Notes: a model not told the origin generated them from the sequence alone. Numbered from the stretch's first letter, positions 16,751 through 25,171 are shown. The stretch: 35,771 nt of DNA from Anoxybacillus sp. J5B_2022 (GCF_026847645.1 NZ_JAPSMC010000029.1:1-35771); one strand, 5' to 3'. Program-made: numbers and translations.

Positions 16751-17827
16751 TTGAAAAAAATTGTATTGACCGGCGGCGGTACAGCTGGGCATGTCATGGT
16801 GAATGTAGCGCTCATTCCGAAACTGAAAGAACGGGGCTGGGACGTTTGTTATATCGGTTCCCATCACGGCATGGAGCGGGAGCTTATTGCGCAATTAAAC
16901 GATGTACCGTATTTTCCGATTTCAACAGGAAAGTTGCGCCGCTATTTTGACTGGAACAACTTCAAAGACCCGTTTAAAGTAATGAAAGGAACGTGGGAAG
17001 CATATAGGCTCATTAAGCGGGAAAAGCCAGACGTGGTGTTTTCGAAAGGCGGGTTCGTTTCGGTTCCTGTCATTATCGGGGCATGGCTAAACGGTGTTCC
17101 TGCAATTATTCACGAGTCCGATATGACGCCAGGGCTAGCAAATAAACTTGCGATGCCGTTTGCGACAAAAGTGTGTGTCACGTTCCCGGAAACGTTGCAA
17201 CATGTCAACAAAGAAAAAGGGATCTACGTCGGCGCTGCTGTTCGCGACGAACTAAAACAAGGAAACGCTGACAAAGGACGAACGTATTGTCAATTTACAA
17301 ACGACAAGCCCGTTCTTCTTGTGATGGGCGGAAGCCTCGGTTCGAAGCGCATTAACGATGCGTTGCGGGCGAATTTGCAAACGCTCCTTGCTGATTTCCA
17401 AATCGTCCATATTTGCGGAAAAGGAAATGTCGATGCACAACTGGCGAACCAAAAAGGATATAAACAATTCGAATACGTTCACGACGAGCTTCCGCATTTG
17501 CTGGCGATGGCGGACATCGTTTTATCGCGCGCCGGTTCGAACTCGATTTTTGAATTTTTGACATTGAAAAAACCGATGCTCCTTATCCCATTGTCGAAAG
17601 GCGCGAGCCGCGGCGACCAAATTTTAAACGCCCGTTCGTTCGAAAAAGCGGGGTATGCAAAAGTGTTGATGGAAGAAGAGTTGACGGACGACTCGCTGCG
17701 CGAAGCGATTTACGGCCTATACGAAAACAAAAACCGCTATATCGAAAACATGAACCGTTCTAAAGCGACCGATGCCTTGCATACGTTACTGTCGCTGATT
17801 GAAGAAGCGGGAAAAAGCAAACAATAA
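16751..17827 (+). CDS. murG: MurG-family UDP-GlcNAc:lipid I transferase, probable second copy
   Basis: About 358 residues from a TTG at 16751, with AGGTGA 5 nt upstream; a GTG at 16742 is inside that site. Motifs: [55 protein letters not shown] and [18 protein letters not shown], all typical of MurG. The enzyme adds GlcNAc to lipid I at the inner membrane face, forming lipid II. The usual Bacillus murG lies in the division/cell-wall cluster, whereas this one stands alone beside a lipid and polysaccharide operon, so it may be the second MurG seen in several Bacillaceae. The right side of the gene marks the start of the accessory island. Confidence 0.88.
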   Translation: MKKIVLTGGGTAGHVMVNVALIPKLKERGWDVCYIGSHHGMERELIAQLNDVPYFPISTGKLRRYFDWNNFKDPFKVMKGTWEAYRLIKREKPDVVFSKGGFVSVPVIIGAWLNGVPAIIHESDMTPGLANKLAMPFATKVCVTFPETLQHVNKEKGIYVGAAVRDELKQGNADKGRTYCQFTNDKPVLLVMGGSLGSKRINDALRANLQTLLADFQIVHICGKGNVDAQLANQKGYKQFEYVHDELPHLLAMADIVLSRAGSNSIFEFLTLKKPMLLIPLSKGASRGDQILNARSFEKAGYAKVLMEEELTDDSLREAIYGLYENKNRYIENMNRSKATDALHTLLSLIEEAGKSKQ

Positions 17828-17832
17828 CGAAA

Positions 17833-17859
17833 CATGGCACCTATAAAACGGGTGCCATG
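17833..17859 (+). terminator. Hairpin after murG, possible terminator
   Basis: Perfect stem CATGGCACC/GGTGCCATG with a 9-nt loop just after the murG stop. The bases after it are not T-rich, so termination would be weak or factor-aided. Confidence 0.5.
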
Positions 17860-17887
17860 CACATAATAGGGACATTCAAAATTTCCT

Positions 17888-18526
17888 TTAGTTCTCTGAA
17901 TTAGTTTTTTTATCATCAATGATAATATTAAACCCTTTATTCGGATCAAACGTTTGATACCATTGAACATCATTAAATATGTGTACCGGAAACATCTCTT
18001 TATCTAATATGATAAGATTGTATCTCAGTTCCCCTTTATTTATTTTGTTTATTAAACTGTTTGGTATGTCATTATTCCATGACGTCACAATAGTTACACT
18101 ATTTGAGAGCTGACCGTTTTTAGGTAAAGGACCCTTAACCGGTTTAGATTTTTTCACATTAGTTAGGTTAAAAAGTTCTTCAGGGTATTCAATCATAAAA
18201 TAATAGTCTTTATACTGTTCAAGAACTTCATATAATTTTTCTGAAAGCACATAGTCCATGACAAATTTTATAGAGCGATTTTTAGCCTCTATTGACAGTT
18301 TTTGCACCAAAAAATTCGGGGGGAGAAACTGCTTCTCTAATGACAATTTCGACTCTGAAGGATTGACAGATTCAACTTCTTTATCAGCTTTATTATTTTT
18401 TTCCACCTGATTCGAAGGTTTCTCTGAATTATAATTACTACTTATTTGCTTGCTATCTTCATTATTATCACACGCTGCGAACAGAAGCACCATTAAACAG
18501 TAAGTTTTAAGAAGTTTTCTCATCAT
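17888..18526 (-). CDS. Hypothetical lipoprotein
   Basis: 212 residues; I do not recognise the family. The N-terminus MMRKLLKTYCLMVLLFAAC has a basic start, a hydrophobic core and a lipobox-like LFAAC (Phe at -3 is uncommon), so it is probably lipid-anchored outside the cell at Cys19. A low-complexity Asn/Lys/Ser linker follows (about 20-65), then a mixed alpha/beta domain ending in FDPNKGFNIIIDDKK. It is third in a cluster after the secreted protein (24-bp gap). It could act as an immunity or partner protein for that product; this is inference only. The gene is AT-richer than the cell-wall genes nearby. Confidence 0.65.
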   Translation of the reverse strand: MMRKLLKTYCLMVLLFAACDNNEDSKQISSNYNSEKPSNQVEKNNKADKEVESVNPSESKLSLEKQFLPPNFLVQKLSIEAKNRSIKFVMDYVLSEKLYEVLEQYKDYYFMIEYPEELFNLTNVKKSKPVKGPLPKNGQLSNSVTIVTSWNNDIPNSLINKINKGELRYNLIILDKEMFPVHIFNDVQWYQTFDPNKGFNIIIDDKKTNSEN

Positions 18527-18550
18527 TAAAAATCACCAGTATTTAAAATT

Positions 18551-19102
18551 TTATTGCTTGATACTGTCTGAATATCCTTCATATGTCCATTGACCGTTAA
18601 CGCTTTTTGAACTAACTACATTTCCTCTATACCAGTATTTCTCAGTTCCTAACGCTTTTGCCCACCGACTTCCATATCGAAGAGTATAAGTTGAGCGCGC
18701 TGGTATTGTCCATGAAATAGTAGTAGTTTTAGTTATTCTTGAACCCCATCCTACTTCAGCAGACACCCCTACTTCACTAACCATCGCATTAAAAGTTTCA
18801 GCAACCGAAACATTTGCAGAGGCATAAGCTTCTCTGCTTATTGAATACGATACGGTATCAGTAGCAGACTTGTTATTCACATGGGTATGTTTCCAATCAA
18901 TTGTTAAACCTTTTGAATCCGTACTGTGGATATATTCATAGCCTGTAAAATCTATAGCTTGTGAACTAACTGTTGCAGCACTAGAATTATTCATTGTAGG
19001 AAACGCTATAGAAACAATTAAAACGCCTACACTAATACCTCTACTAACTTTTTCTTTCCGGCTGTTGATTATAAGAATTTCCGAGTGTTGAATAATCAAC
19101 AA
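18551..19102 (-). CDS. Secreted protein of unknown family, beta-rich
   Basis: 183 residues from a TTG at 19102; no good ribosome-binding site is seen, but the start is 5 bp after the upstream stop, so coupling is possible. A basic stretch (SRKEKVSRG), a hydrophobic core (ISVGVLIVSIAF) and NSSAA suggest a Sec signal with cleavage near residue 43. The mature part alternates polar and hydrophobic residues (TVSYSISREAYASANVSVAE) and has TTTISWTIPARSTYTLRYGS, then YRGNVV and GQWTYEGY. This resembles the pattern in beta-pore-forming or aerolysin-like proteins, but the match is by eye. Its end resembles that of the secreted protein at 20991-21761. Confidence 0.6.
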   Translation of the reverse strand: MLIIQHSEILIINSRKEKVSRGISVGVLIVSIAFPTMNNSSAATVSSQAIDFTGYEYIHSTDSKGLTIDWKHTHVNNKSATDTVSYSISREAYASANVSVAETFNAMVSEVGVSAEVGWGSRITKTTTISWTIPARSTYTLRYGSRWAKALGTEKYWYRGNVVSSKSVNGQWTYEGYSDSIKQ

Positions 19103-19107
19103 CCGTG

Positions 19108-19341
19108 CTAATTTTTAGTTTTTCTTTTTTTATATAAAGCCAGACTAATTGTAGAGGCAACCACTCCGCTGCTAAAACTCACTCTAAGTACATTTATAAT
19201 ATATTCAGGTATTTCTTTATACTCCGTTGTTGTCACCCCTCCTGACATATATGTTACTGTTTTATAGGGGACAAATATCAATGCTAAAGTGATTCCTATG
19301 ACAAAACCGTACATAAAGCCTTTTTCAATAAAATTATTCAA
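19108..19341 (-). CDS. Small two-helix membrane protein
   Basis: 77 residues from a TTG start with GAGGAG 9-10 nt upstream. Two hydrophobic segments (about 8-25 and 53-70) flank a short polar loop (TVTYMSGGVTTTEYKEIPEY), and the C-terminus is basic (YKKRKTKN). No known family recognised. It comes first in a three-gene minus-strand cluster with the secreted protein and lipoprotein. Small membrane proteins of this kind are common in toxin-immunity clusters, but no function is shown. The insertion sequence lies 146 bp upstream and may have separated the cluster from its original promoter. Confidence 0.6.
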   Translation of the reverse strand: MNNFIEKGFMYGFVIGITLALIFVPYKTVTYMSGGVTTTEYKEIPEYIINVLRVSFSSGVVASTISLALYKKRKTKN

Positions 19342-19487
19342 GACTCATTTCTCCTCTCTATGTGTCTGCATTTACAATTCAAAGTTTTGAACTATAGAGT
19401 TTTTGTAATAAAAGAAAGTCTGTAGCGTATTCTCAATCGTAAAAAACTGTTGCTCTCTTTATCTAAAGCTAATTCGTTCAATCACTA

Positions 19488-20858
19488 ACTGCAGATGAGC
19501 AAATCTGCTAACATAAATTTACAACAAAACAAAAGAAGAGACATGAACCCGATTCCTTGGTTAGAATAGATGTGTCACCAAACCATTCACAAGGAGGTTC
19601 ATGTCTCATGAATAGATTAGCACACCATCAAGGAATCCACAAGTTTTTCACGATGTTAGGGTTGGCACTTTATTTCTCGAAACCTGTGATGAAGCATCTC
19701 GTTCATCTCGTGGATGCGATGGTGACGAAAGGTTTTTCAGGGACGTTGACCGATCTTCATCATGGGAGCTTTCATCCGAACCATCGCACAACACTCAGTC
19801 ATTTTTTCACGAAAAGCCCTTGAGAAGAAGAGACGTTGCTTCGCAAACTCCAGCAGTGGATCCTTCGTCGTGTCGAATGCAGCTCGAAACGAGAGAATTC
19901 CCCCCTTTTTGTTTCGATCGATGATACGATTTGCCAAAAAACGAAGCCTTCGTCACGGGCCACGCACGCCATTCAAGGGGGTGATTGGCACTATTCTCAC
20001 ACATAGAAAAAGTCAATCTGGGGACATTCTCTCGTTTGGCTCATGGTTCATACGATGACCCAAGCGTTTCCTTTTGCCTTTCGCCTCTACGACAAGACGA
20101 CAGGGAAAAGCAAAGGGAAACTCGCGATCGAGATGCTTTCTTCGTTGGATATGAGTCGCCCCGTTTATGTGCTCATGGACTCTTGGTATCCATCCCAAAC
20201 GCTCGTGGAAGCTTGTCTGAAAAAGGGATTCCACTTGATTGCGATGCTCAAGACGAACCGAATTCTCTACCCGAAAGGCATCGCCATCCAAGCAAAGCAT
20301 TTTTCCGCTATATCGAACCAAATGACACCCGCCTTGTCACGGTGGGGGACGAGCGTTACCGCGTGTATCGCTACGAAGGCGCTCTCAAAGATCTCGATGA
20401 TGCCGTGGTGCTGCTCGCTTGGAAAGCCGATCAACCGATGACATCGGAACATCTTCATTGCGTCTTGGGCACCGATCGGGAGTTAAACGACGAAGACATC
20501 TTACGCTACTACGCTGAACGTTGGTCGATCGAATGCTTTTTCCGGCAGGCGAAAGATCAGCTGAAGCTCGGTGGATACCGTGTTCGTCAAGTTCGGGCGG
20601 TGAAACGGTATTGGATCTTGGTGCAACTTGCGTATGTGTACAGTATGTTCGAGTCCAACAGTGATTTGTCGAATGGGCTCGACCTCCTTCGAACAAAGAA
20701 AGCCAACAGTATGGTCAAATTTATCTACAGCGCTACAGCGCGACAAAACAAAATATTCCCATTGATGCCGTTAAAAAACAGCTCCACGTGGCATAAGGGG
20801 TACCCTTTTTGCCTCTTTTTAAATGGTAATTATTGCAACAAAATTGTTCAACTCCAGT
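19488..20858 (+). mobile_element. Decayed IS701/IS4-like insertion sequence
   Basis: About 1.37 kb. Candidate terminal inverted repeats start CTGCAGATGAGCAAATCTG on the left (from 19489) and CTGGAGTTGAACAATTTTG on the right (reverse complement, from 20857), matching at roughly two thirds of positions. TAA borders both ends (19486-19488 and 20858-20860), a possible target duplication remnant. The transposase is broken by two stops and a frameshift, so the element cannot move on its own. Confidence 0.65.
19538..19607 (+). promoter_or_regulatory. Hairpin covering the transposase ribosome-binding site
   Basis: GAGACATGAACC (19538-19549) and GGTTCATGTCTC (19596-19607) are perfect inverted repeats ending right before the transposase ATG; the second arm begins inside the AAGGAGG Shine-Dalgarno. 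In transcripts coming from outside the element this would hide the site, as is known for IS10 and IS50. Confidence 0.7.
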
Positions 20859-20860
20859 AA
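19608..20860 (+). pseudogene. Transposase pseudogene, DDE type with YREK signature
   Basis: Starts at ATG 19608 (MNRLAHHQGIHKFF) after AAGGAGG. The frame is interrupted by TGA at 19821-19823 (probably from TGG) and TAG at 20004-20006, then loses one base in a T run at 20300-20304 and continues in the next frame to 20860. Catalytic residues remain readable: Asp in FVSIDDTICQK, Asp in VLMDSWYP, and Glu in YYAERWSIECFFRQAK, with the Y-2-R-3-E-6-K pattern of IS4-related transposases. With three lesions this copy is dead. Confidence 0.9.
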
Positions 20861-20925
20861 TTAATTTAAATCGACGCTCCATGTCAAGCCTTTAAATCCA
20901 ATAGCTAAAATTCAGTGCATTATAA

Positions 20926-20951
20926 ACAGAATAATAATACGAATATTCTGT
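20926..20951 (-). terminator. Possible terminator of the secreted-protein gene
   Basis: Stem ACAGAATA/TATTCTGT with a 10-nt loop, followed on the minus strand by TTATAATG, about 40 bp after the stop at 20991. It is AT-rich and weak. The rest of 20861-20990 shows nothing else. Confidence 0.4.
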
Positions 20952-20990
20952 ATTTTTATCACAAGCAATGCATAGCCCAAAAAACGTAAG

Positions 20991-21761
20991 TTATTTGATA
21001 TCTCTGGACCAGTTTACAATCGGATCCTGTAAACTAGGTTCTCCATAAGTACCAGTGTAGGTTTCTGATACATTGCCCGTTATGCGATTTATTTTTCGAA
21101 CAATATAATTTCCTCTATCATGAAATCTAGTTGAATAATATTGTCTACTTGTATACCCTTTTGAAGGACCTAAAAAAGTTCTACCTTTCTCATAAGTATA
21201 AGTGACTGACGCATTTAGGGATGCATTTAGCTCTGCAAGTCCTTCGTCCGGCAGTTTAGTCGCCCCACTAATAGTAGCAGAATTAGTAACAGTTATTGAA
21301 GATTTTAAAGTTGCTGTTTCACCATAAGCAACACTTATAATCAATTGTGCAGCTAGCGGAGACCTATCAGTATATTTCTTTGTCACCTCGTATCGATAAA
21401 GCAAACTTTCCGGCTGAGCAGCATTAAGAGAGAATCGATTGTTTTTAGAATTTAGGATTCCTGCATTGTTTGGGATTGTTATACAAGAAGACGGTTCAAT
21501 AATATCATGAATAGTTACATTGTCACTAATGTCCGCTTGCTCAGCTATATCTTTGATCAGATTATCACTAAGTCTATCTTTAAAATCTGGCCTATCTAAG
21601 TTTATAATAAGCCGTTCACCATCAGATTTTTCTACAATAATTTTTTGGTTACTTTTTTCTACAATATCAAATTTATCTTCTTCCAAACCCTTAGCATATA
21701 CTCCAGTTGCAAATAAAAGCATTAACCCTAAAGTAAGGCCAGTAATGGATTTTTTTAACAC
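20991..21761 (-). CDS. Secreted protein under palindromic operator control
   Basis: A GTG at 21761 is the likely start: AGGGAG lies 9 nt upstream, whereas it touches the ATG at 21770. This gives 256 residues with a clean Sec signal (LKKSITGLTLGLMLLFATG, cleavage after VYA near 23). The family is not recognised. The mature protein is beta-rich with Ser/Thr-rich strands (ETATLKSSITVTNSATISG, LNASLNASVTYTYEKG) and ends RGNYIVRKINRITGN...TYTGTYGEPS, similar in layout to the end of the protein at 18551-19102. An aerolysin-like or pore-forming fold is possible but unproven. It is divergent from comX, with the 21842-21873 palindrome between. Confidence 0.65.
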   Translation of the reverse strand: MLKKSITGLTLGLMLLFATGVYAKGLEEDKFDIVEKSNQKIIVEKSDGERLIINLDRPDFKDRLSDNLIKDIAEQADISDNVTIHDIIEPSSCITIPNNAGILNSKNNRFSLNAAQPESLLYRYEVTKKYTDRSPLAAQLIISVAYGETATLKSSITVTNSATISGATKLPDEGLAELNASLNASVTYTYEKGRTFLGPSKGYTSRQYYSTRFHDRGNYIVRKINRITGNVSETYTGTYGEPSLQDPIVNWSRDIK

Positions 21762-21810
21762 TATTAACATCTCCCTATATTTGTATTAAGCCGGTCGACT
21801 TCACCACTTG

Positions 21811-21819
21811 ATTGTATCA
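21811..21819 (-). promoter_or_regulatory. Extended -10 of the secreted-protein gene
   Basis: TGATACAAT on the minus strand is an extended -10 (TG-N-TACAAT). No good -35 exists, and the palindrome ends 25 bp upstream, the arrangement expected for an activator-dependent promoter. The predicted start is near 21804, about 43 nt before the GTG. Confidence 0.6.
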
Positions 21820-21841
21820 GAATAAGCGAGGAAAAACATCC

Positions 21842-21873
21842 GTATTTTCCGCAAATTTAATTGCGGAAAATAC
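21842..21873. promoter_or_regulatory. 32-bp palindromic operator, copy 1
   Basis: Arms GTATTTTCCGCAA (21842-21854) and TTGCGGAAAATAC (21861-21873) are perfect inverted repeats with a 6-bp spacer. With flanks it matches 29978-30009 at all but one position over 38 bp. The core CCGCAA/TTGCGG equals the half-site of the B. subtilis ComA box, but the two halves are in the opposite order and spaced differently. It lies in the divergent gap between the secreted-protein gene and comX. Confidence 0.85.
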
Positions 21874-21891
21874 CTATTTTTCTCAAAAAAG

Positions 21892-21920
21892 GTGACATAA
21901 CTTGTAATATAGTGTAAAAT
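21892..21920 (+). promoter_or_regulatory. comX-comQ-comP-comA promoter
   Basis: GTGACA (21892-21897), a 17-bp spacer, and TAAAAT (21915-21920), 31 bp upstream of the comX ATG. The palindrome ends 18 bp upstream of this -35, so the same operator could also tune the quorum-sensing genes. Confidence 0.65.
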
Positions 21921-21951
21921 TTTGATAGATTATTGTTGGGAGGTATGTATC

Positions 21952-22119
21952 ATGAATCAAAATTTATGGAATGTCCTTCAAAATTTTCTTGAGAAAGAGG
22001 TCGTAGGGACAGTAGAACTTGCGCTCGCAAAGGAAACTTTAAGCCCTCAACAATTTTCAGCATTAACGGAATATCTGCAACATGGAATAAAAAAAATAGA
22101 AGGAAGACCTTGGGTGTAA
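21952..22119 (+). CDS. comX: ComX-type pheromone precursor
   Basis: 55 residues, the size of ComX. GGGAGG lies 8 nt before the ATG. The conserved ComX feature is present: no signal peptide, a helical precursor and a single Trp close to the C-terminus (EGRPWV, Trp54 of 55). In Bacillus this Trp is geranylated or farnesylated by ComQ and the last few residues are released as the pheromone. The next gene encodes a ComQ-like prenyltransferase, which is the strongest support. The order comX-comQ is opposite to the usual comQ-comX. The mature peptide ends cannot be seen from sequence. Confidence 0.8.
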   Translation: MNQNLWNVLQNFLEKEVVGTVELALAKETLSPQQFSALTEYLQHGIKKIEGRPWV

Positions 22120-22122
22120 TAT

Positions 22123-23076
22123 ATGACGAAGTATATAGGAAGAGGTACAATCAAAGCTTTTTTGCAAAATCACTTATCTACTAACTGCATGTTAGACAAA
22201 GAAATCGTTCAATATATTTTTAATATGCTACACGGTAAAGGAAAAGTATTTCATACTGATGAAACGTATTTTTCTTGGGGAGAATTTTATGTACAAGTAT
22301 CCTCATTTCATTTGAAAGATGATACTTGTATACAGTCTGTTATTAGTCACGCGGCTGCTATTGAACTTCTCATTTTAGCAACCGACATTTTTGATGAAAT
22401 TTCCGACTATGATCAAAGTGATCAAATCATAAGTCAGCTATCGATTGGGGAAGCAGTCACGATCGCTAATGCACTTATGATGGAAGCATTTCAGCTCATT
22501 CTTCATAACTCTAAAACAGATGTTCAAGAAAAACTCTCCATAATTATATATGAATTACAAAATGCATGTAATGGACAATGGAGAGACTTGCATTTTATTA
22601 TTTCTGAATGTATTCCAACAGAAGAAGAATATTTTTCTGTCGTTAAACAAAAATCGTCAACACTAGTAAAACTAGTTTGTGGACTTAGTGATATGTACAA
22701 TAAAAGCATATGGGAATCCATCGCAATTGATATTGGTATTGCTGGTCAATTGAAAAATGATGCTGCAGACATTGTTTCAGAGAACAAAAGCGACCTAATT
22801 AATAAAAAAGCCACTCTCCCGTTAATCAAAGCGATTGAATATAGCTCTAAAAAGGACAATGGATGGCTGATCAAGAAACTTCACCAACTAGAAACAACTG
22901 ACGATAACTCTGCGTTAATCTTAGAGATTAAGAACTACATCCGAAAAACGGGAGCGATCGATTACTGCTTCATTCTCTCAAAAATTTATATGAACAAGGC
23001 ATTAGAGCAAATTGCTACCCATTTTCCCGAAAAACAAATTCAAATACAGCGCTTAAAAAGATACTTAGAAAGTTAG
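22123..23076 (+). CDS. comQ: ComQ-type isoprenyl transferase
   Basis: 317 residues with the all-helical polyprenyl synthase fold. Aspartate motifs are in place: Asp88-x2-Asp91-Glu92 in TDIFDEISDYDQ, and Asn212-Asp213-x2-Asp216 in LKNDAADIV, followed by NKKATLPLI, a stretch typical of ComQ. It should attach an isoprenyl group to the Trp of ComX and process or export it. It starts 3 bp after comX, so translation is probably coupled. True chain-length isoprenyl synthases have two fuller DDxxD motifs, which argues for ComQ rather than a housekeeping enzyme. Confidence 0.83.
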   Translation: MTKYIGRGTIKAFLQNHLSTNCMLDKEIVQYIFNMLHGKGKVFHTDETYFSWGEFYVQVSSFHLKDDTCIQSVISHAAAIELLILATDIFDEISDYDQSDQIISQLSIGEAVTIANALMMEAFQLILHNSKTDVQEKLSIIIYELQNACNGQWRDLHFIISECIPTEEEYFSVVKQKSSTLVKLVCGLSDMYNKSIWESIAIDIGIAGQLKNDAADIVSENKSDLINKKATLPLIKAIEYSSKKDNGWLIKKLHQLETTDDNSALILEIKNYIRKTGAIDYCFILSKIYMNKALEQIATHFPEKQIQIQRLKRYLES

Positions 23077-23083
23077 GGATAGC

Positions 23084-25171
23084 ATGAACAAAAAAGTTTT
23101 TCCTTCTGCTATAACACTCATTTCCGTTCTCATTATTTGTTATATTCTTTTGAAAATGTACAATGAACACGTTTCTCTACATTACTATTTCCCAATATTT
23201 ATAGGGATGGCGTTTTTATTCATTGGGATTTATAGCTATAGTCAAAAAGCGAATTCCGCTGTCGTTCAACATTTTTTTGCTCTCATGTTTATTAGTGGAT
23301 TAGCGATCGCTTTGTCAACGCCTGCTAGCCTAAATATAAAACCAGCAAAGGAATTGGAGGTCATCTCTATTTCGTTTGCTTCTTACGCTCTTTTGCGATT
23401 TTTTGAATATTTTCCTTCTTCTATAAAACCAACCTTTTTTCGTAAAATACGTATAATCACATTATTTATTGCTATTTTCATAACGCTCATTTATCTTTTA
23501 ACAGGCATTGATCACCTTGTCATCGTCAACACGATTGTCCGGCCATGCATTGTTGCCAACCTTATTTTAGCGTTGCTATCTTGTGCAATTCTATTTTATT
23601 TACACCTTCGTTCCAACTCTGAGAAGATAAAAAACCAAATATATGTTTTGATCGGTAGTCTCATTATATCGTTTGTACCAGTTGTCGCTCTTAGTTTGAT
23701 TCCTGATGCTTTTTTTTCTTTTTCCGGCGTTCCTTTTCATTATAGCCTTGTCAGCATTATTATATTTCCTATAACGCTATCATATTTGTTAACGCGGCAA
23801 GAAATTTTGGATTTTCGCGAAATATTAAAGAAAACTAGCATTCAATTATCAATAATTGTTTTTTGTTTACTTATGTTTAACATACTACTGTTCATGTTTT
23901 ACGATGTTGAATTAAAACTATCCATTTTAATCAACACCTTGCTTCTTTGCCTTTTCATTGTTTATGATTTAACTCATCAAGTGATAGGACAATTACAAAT
24001 GAAGAAATGGCACCTAAAGCATCAAGAAATCCAAAAAGAAAAATTGTTCATTCTTCAGCAACTGCTAAACGGAAAGCATTTAGAATATTGCGCAAAGCTC
24101 ATTGCTGATTTAATACATAAAACGATCCATGTTACTGGAGTATATATAACGTTGAAAAATGATAACATCCCTATCGCTTTGCATAAAACAGGAATTTTTC
24201 TTCATCTTGACGATGGTGAACTACTATCCCACGTTCTCCGGATTAGTCATTTCGAAAAAATCAATATCAATGAAAAAAATTGCTTTCTCTATCCTATGAA
24301 TATAGAAGATACAACAATTGGGTGGATGATCATCGGAGAAAAAACAAATGCGACGATGTTTGACCAAGAAGAGCGAAAGCTAATTGAAAAAATCCAAGCT
24401 GACGCAACGGAATTATTTTCTAGCTCACAAACGTTACAACAGATTGAGAACCAACTAAAGAAAACAACGAAAGAATCATTTATGTCTGAGCAATCCCACT
24501 GGCTCCTGCTTCATGAACAAGAAGAGGAAAAAAGGAGGCTGTCCATTTTCCTCCATGACGAGGTATTGCAACATTTAATTCTTCTTCTCAATAAGCTTGA
24601 ATGGTTTATTCAAAAGAGAAATATAGATAAAAGACTATTCGATGACATTAAAGGATTGATTCAACGCGATATTTTTGAAATCAGAGAGATGTGCCACGAG
24701 TTGTATCCTGTTATGGTGGAAGATTTAGGGCTCAAACAAAGTCTCTCTTCATTAAAGAGAAAATGCGAAGTGAACTATAACGTGATTGTTGAAATCAATT
24801 ATATTACTAACCTAAAAATCATTCCGCCGTTTCTCTCTATTCAAGCATTTCGGATCATTAAAGAATTAGTTCATAACGCAATCAAACATTCTTCGTCAAG
24901 AAAGATTGTTGTAACTGTTGAAGAAACACACCAGTTTCTAAGTATACAAGTAAAAGATTACGGCGTCGGATTTAAGGTGCCAAGTCATTTATTAGAATTA
25001 TCACAGACAAATCACTTAGGTTTAATTACCATTCAAAAAAGGGTTCATCAGCTAAAAGGCACAATGACAATACATTCAGAGCTGGGGACTGGAACTTGCA
25101 TTTCAGTTTCTCTGCCAATTACAGCTGAAGAAGGTGGGGGCAATGAAAATCAAAATATTATTAGTAGATGA
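23084..25171 (+). CDS. comP: ComP-type sensor histidine kinase
   Basis: 695 residues, larger than an average kinase and like ComP. The first 300 residues hold about eight membrane helices, then a cytoplasmic GAF-like region, a HisKA_3 dimerisation box with His491 in FLHDEVLQHL, an N box (KELVHNAIKHSSS) and ATP-binding G boxes (KDYGVGFK, GTGTCISVSLP). In B. subtilis ComP senses ComX outside the cell and phosphorylates ComA. It follows comQ by 7 bp and overlaps comA by 29 bp. The membrane part differs strongly between pherotypes in this family, which fits its lack of obvious motifs. Confidence 0.87.
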   Translation: MNKKVFPSAITLISVLIICYILLKMYNEHVSLHYYFPIFIGMAFLFIGIYSYSQKANSAVVQHFFALMFISGLAIALSTPASLNIKPAKELEVISISFASYALLRFFEYFPSSIKPTFFRKIRIITLFIAIFITLIYLLTGIDHLVIVNTIVRPCIVANLILALLSCAILFYLHLRSNSEKIKNQIYVLIGSLIISFVPVVALSLIPDAFFSFSGVPFHYSLVSIIIFPITLSYLLTRQEILDFREILKKTSIQLSIIVFCLLMFNILLFMFYDVELKLSILINTLLLCLFIVYDLTHQVIGQLQMKKWHLKHQEIQKEKLFILQQLLNGKHLEYCAKLIADLIHKTIHVTGVYITLKNDNIPIALHKTGIFLHLDDGELLSHVLRISHFEKININEKNCFLYPMNIEDTTIGWMIIGEKTNATMFDQEERKLIEKIQADATELFSSSQTLQQIENQLKKTTKESFMSEQSHWLLLHEQEEEKRRLSIFLHDEVLQHLILLLNKLEWFIQKRNIDKRLFDDIKGLIQRDIFEIREMCHELYPVMVEDLGLKQSLSSLKRKCEVNYNVIVEINYITNLKIIPPFLSIQAFRIIKELVHNAIKHSSSRKIVVTVEETHQFLSIQVKDYGVGFKVPSHLLELSQTNHLGLITIQKRVHQLKGTMTIHSELGTGTCISVSLPITAEEGGGNENQNIISR

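Noticed and set aside
19100-19125. Programmed frameshift joining the 77-residue membrane protein to the secreted protein
   Set aside because: A short A run precedes the stop, but the downstream frame is open only from about 19114 and no slippery heptamer fits; separate TTG start is simpler.
19985-20860. An intact 291-residue protein inside the insertion sequence
   Set aside because: Its first 100 residues are out of frame with the transposase; only the second half is real transposase sequence after the lost base.
21842-21873. Calling the palindrome a standard ComA box
   Set aside because: The half-site matches, but the halves are in the order CCGCAA-TTGCGG instead of TTGCGG-CCGCAA, and spacing differs; I list it only as a candidate site.
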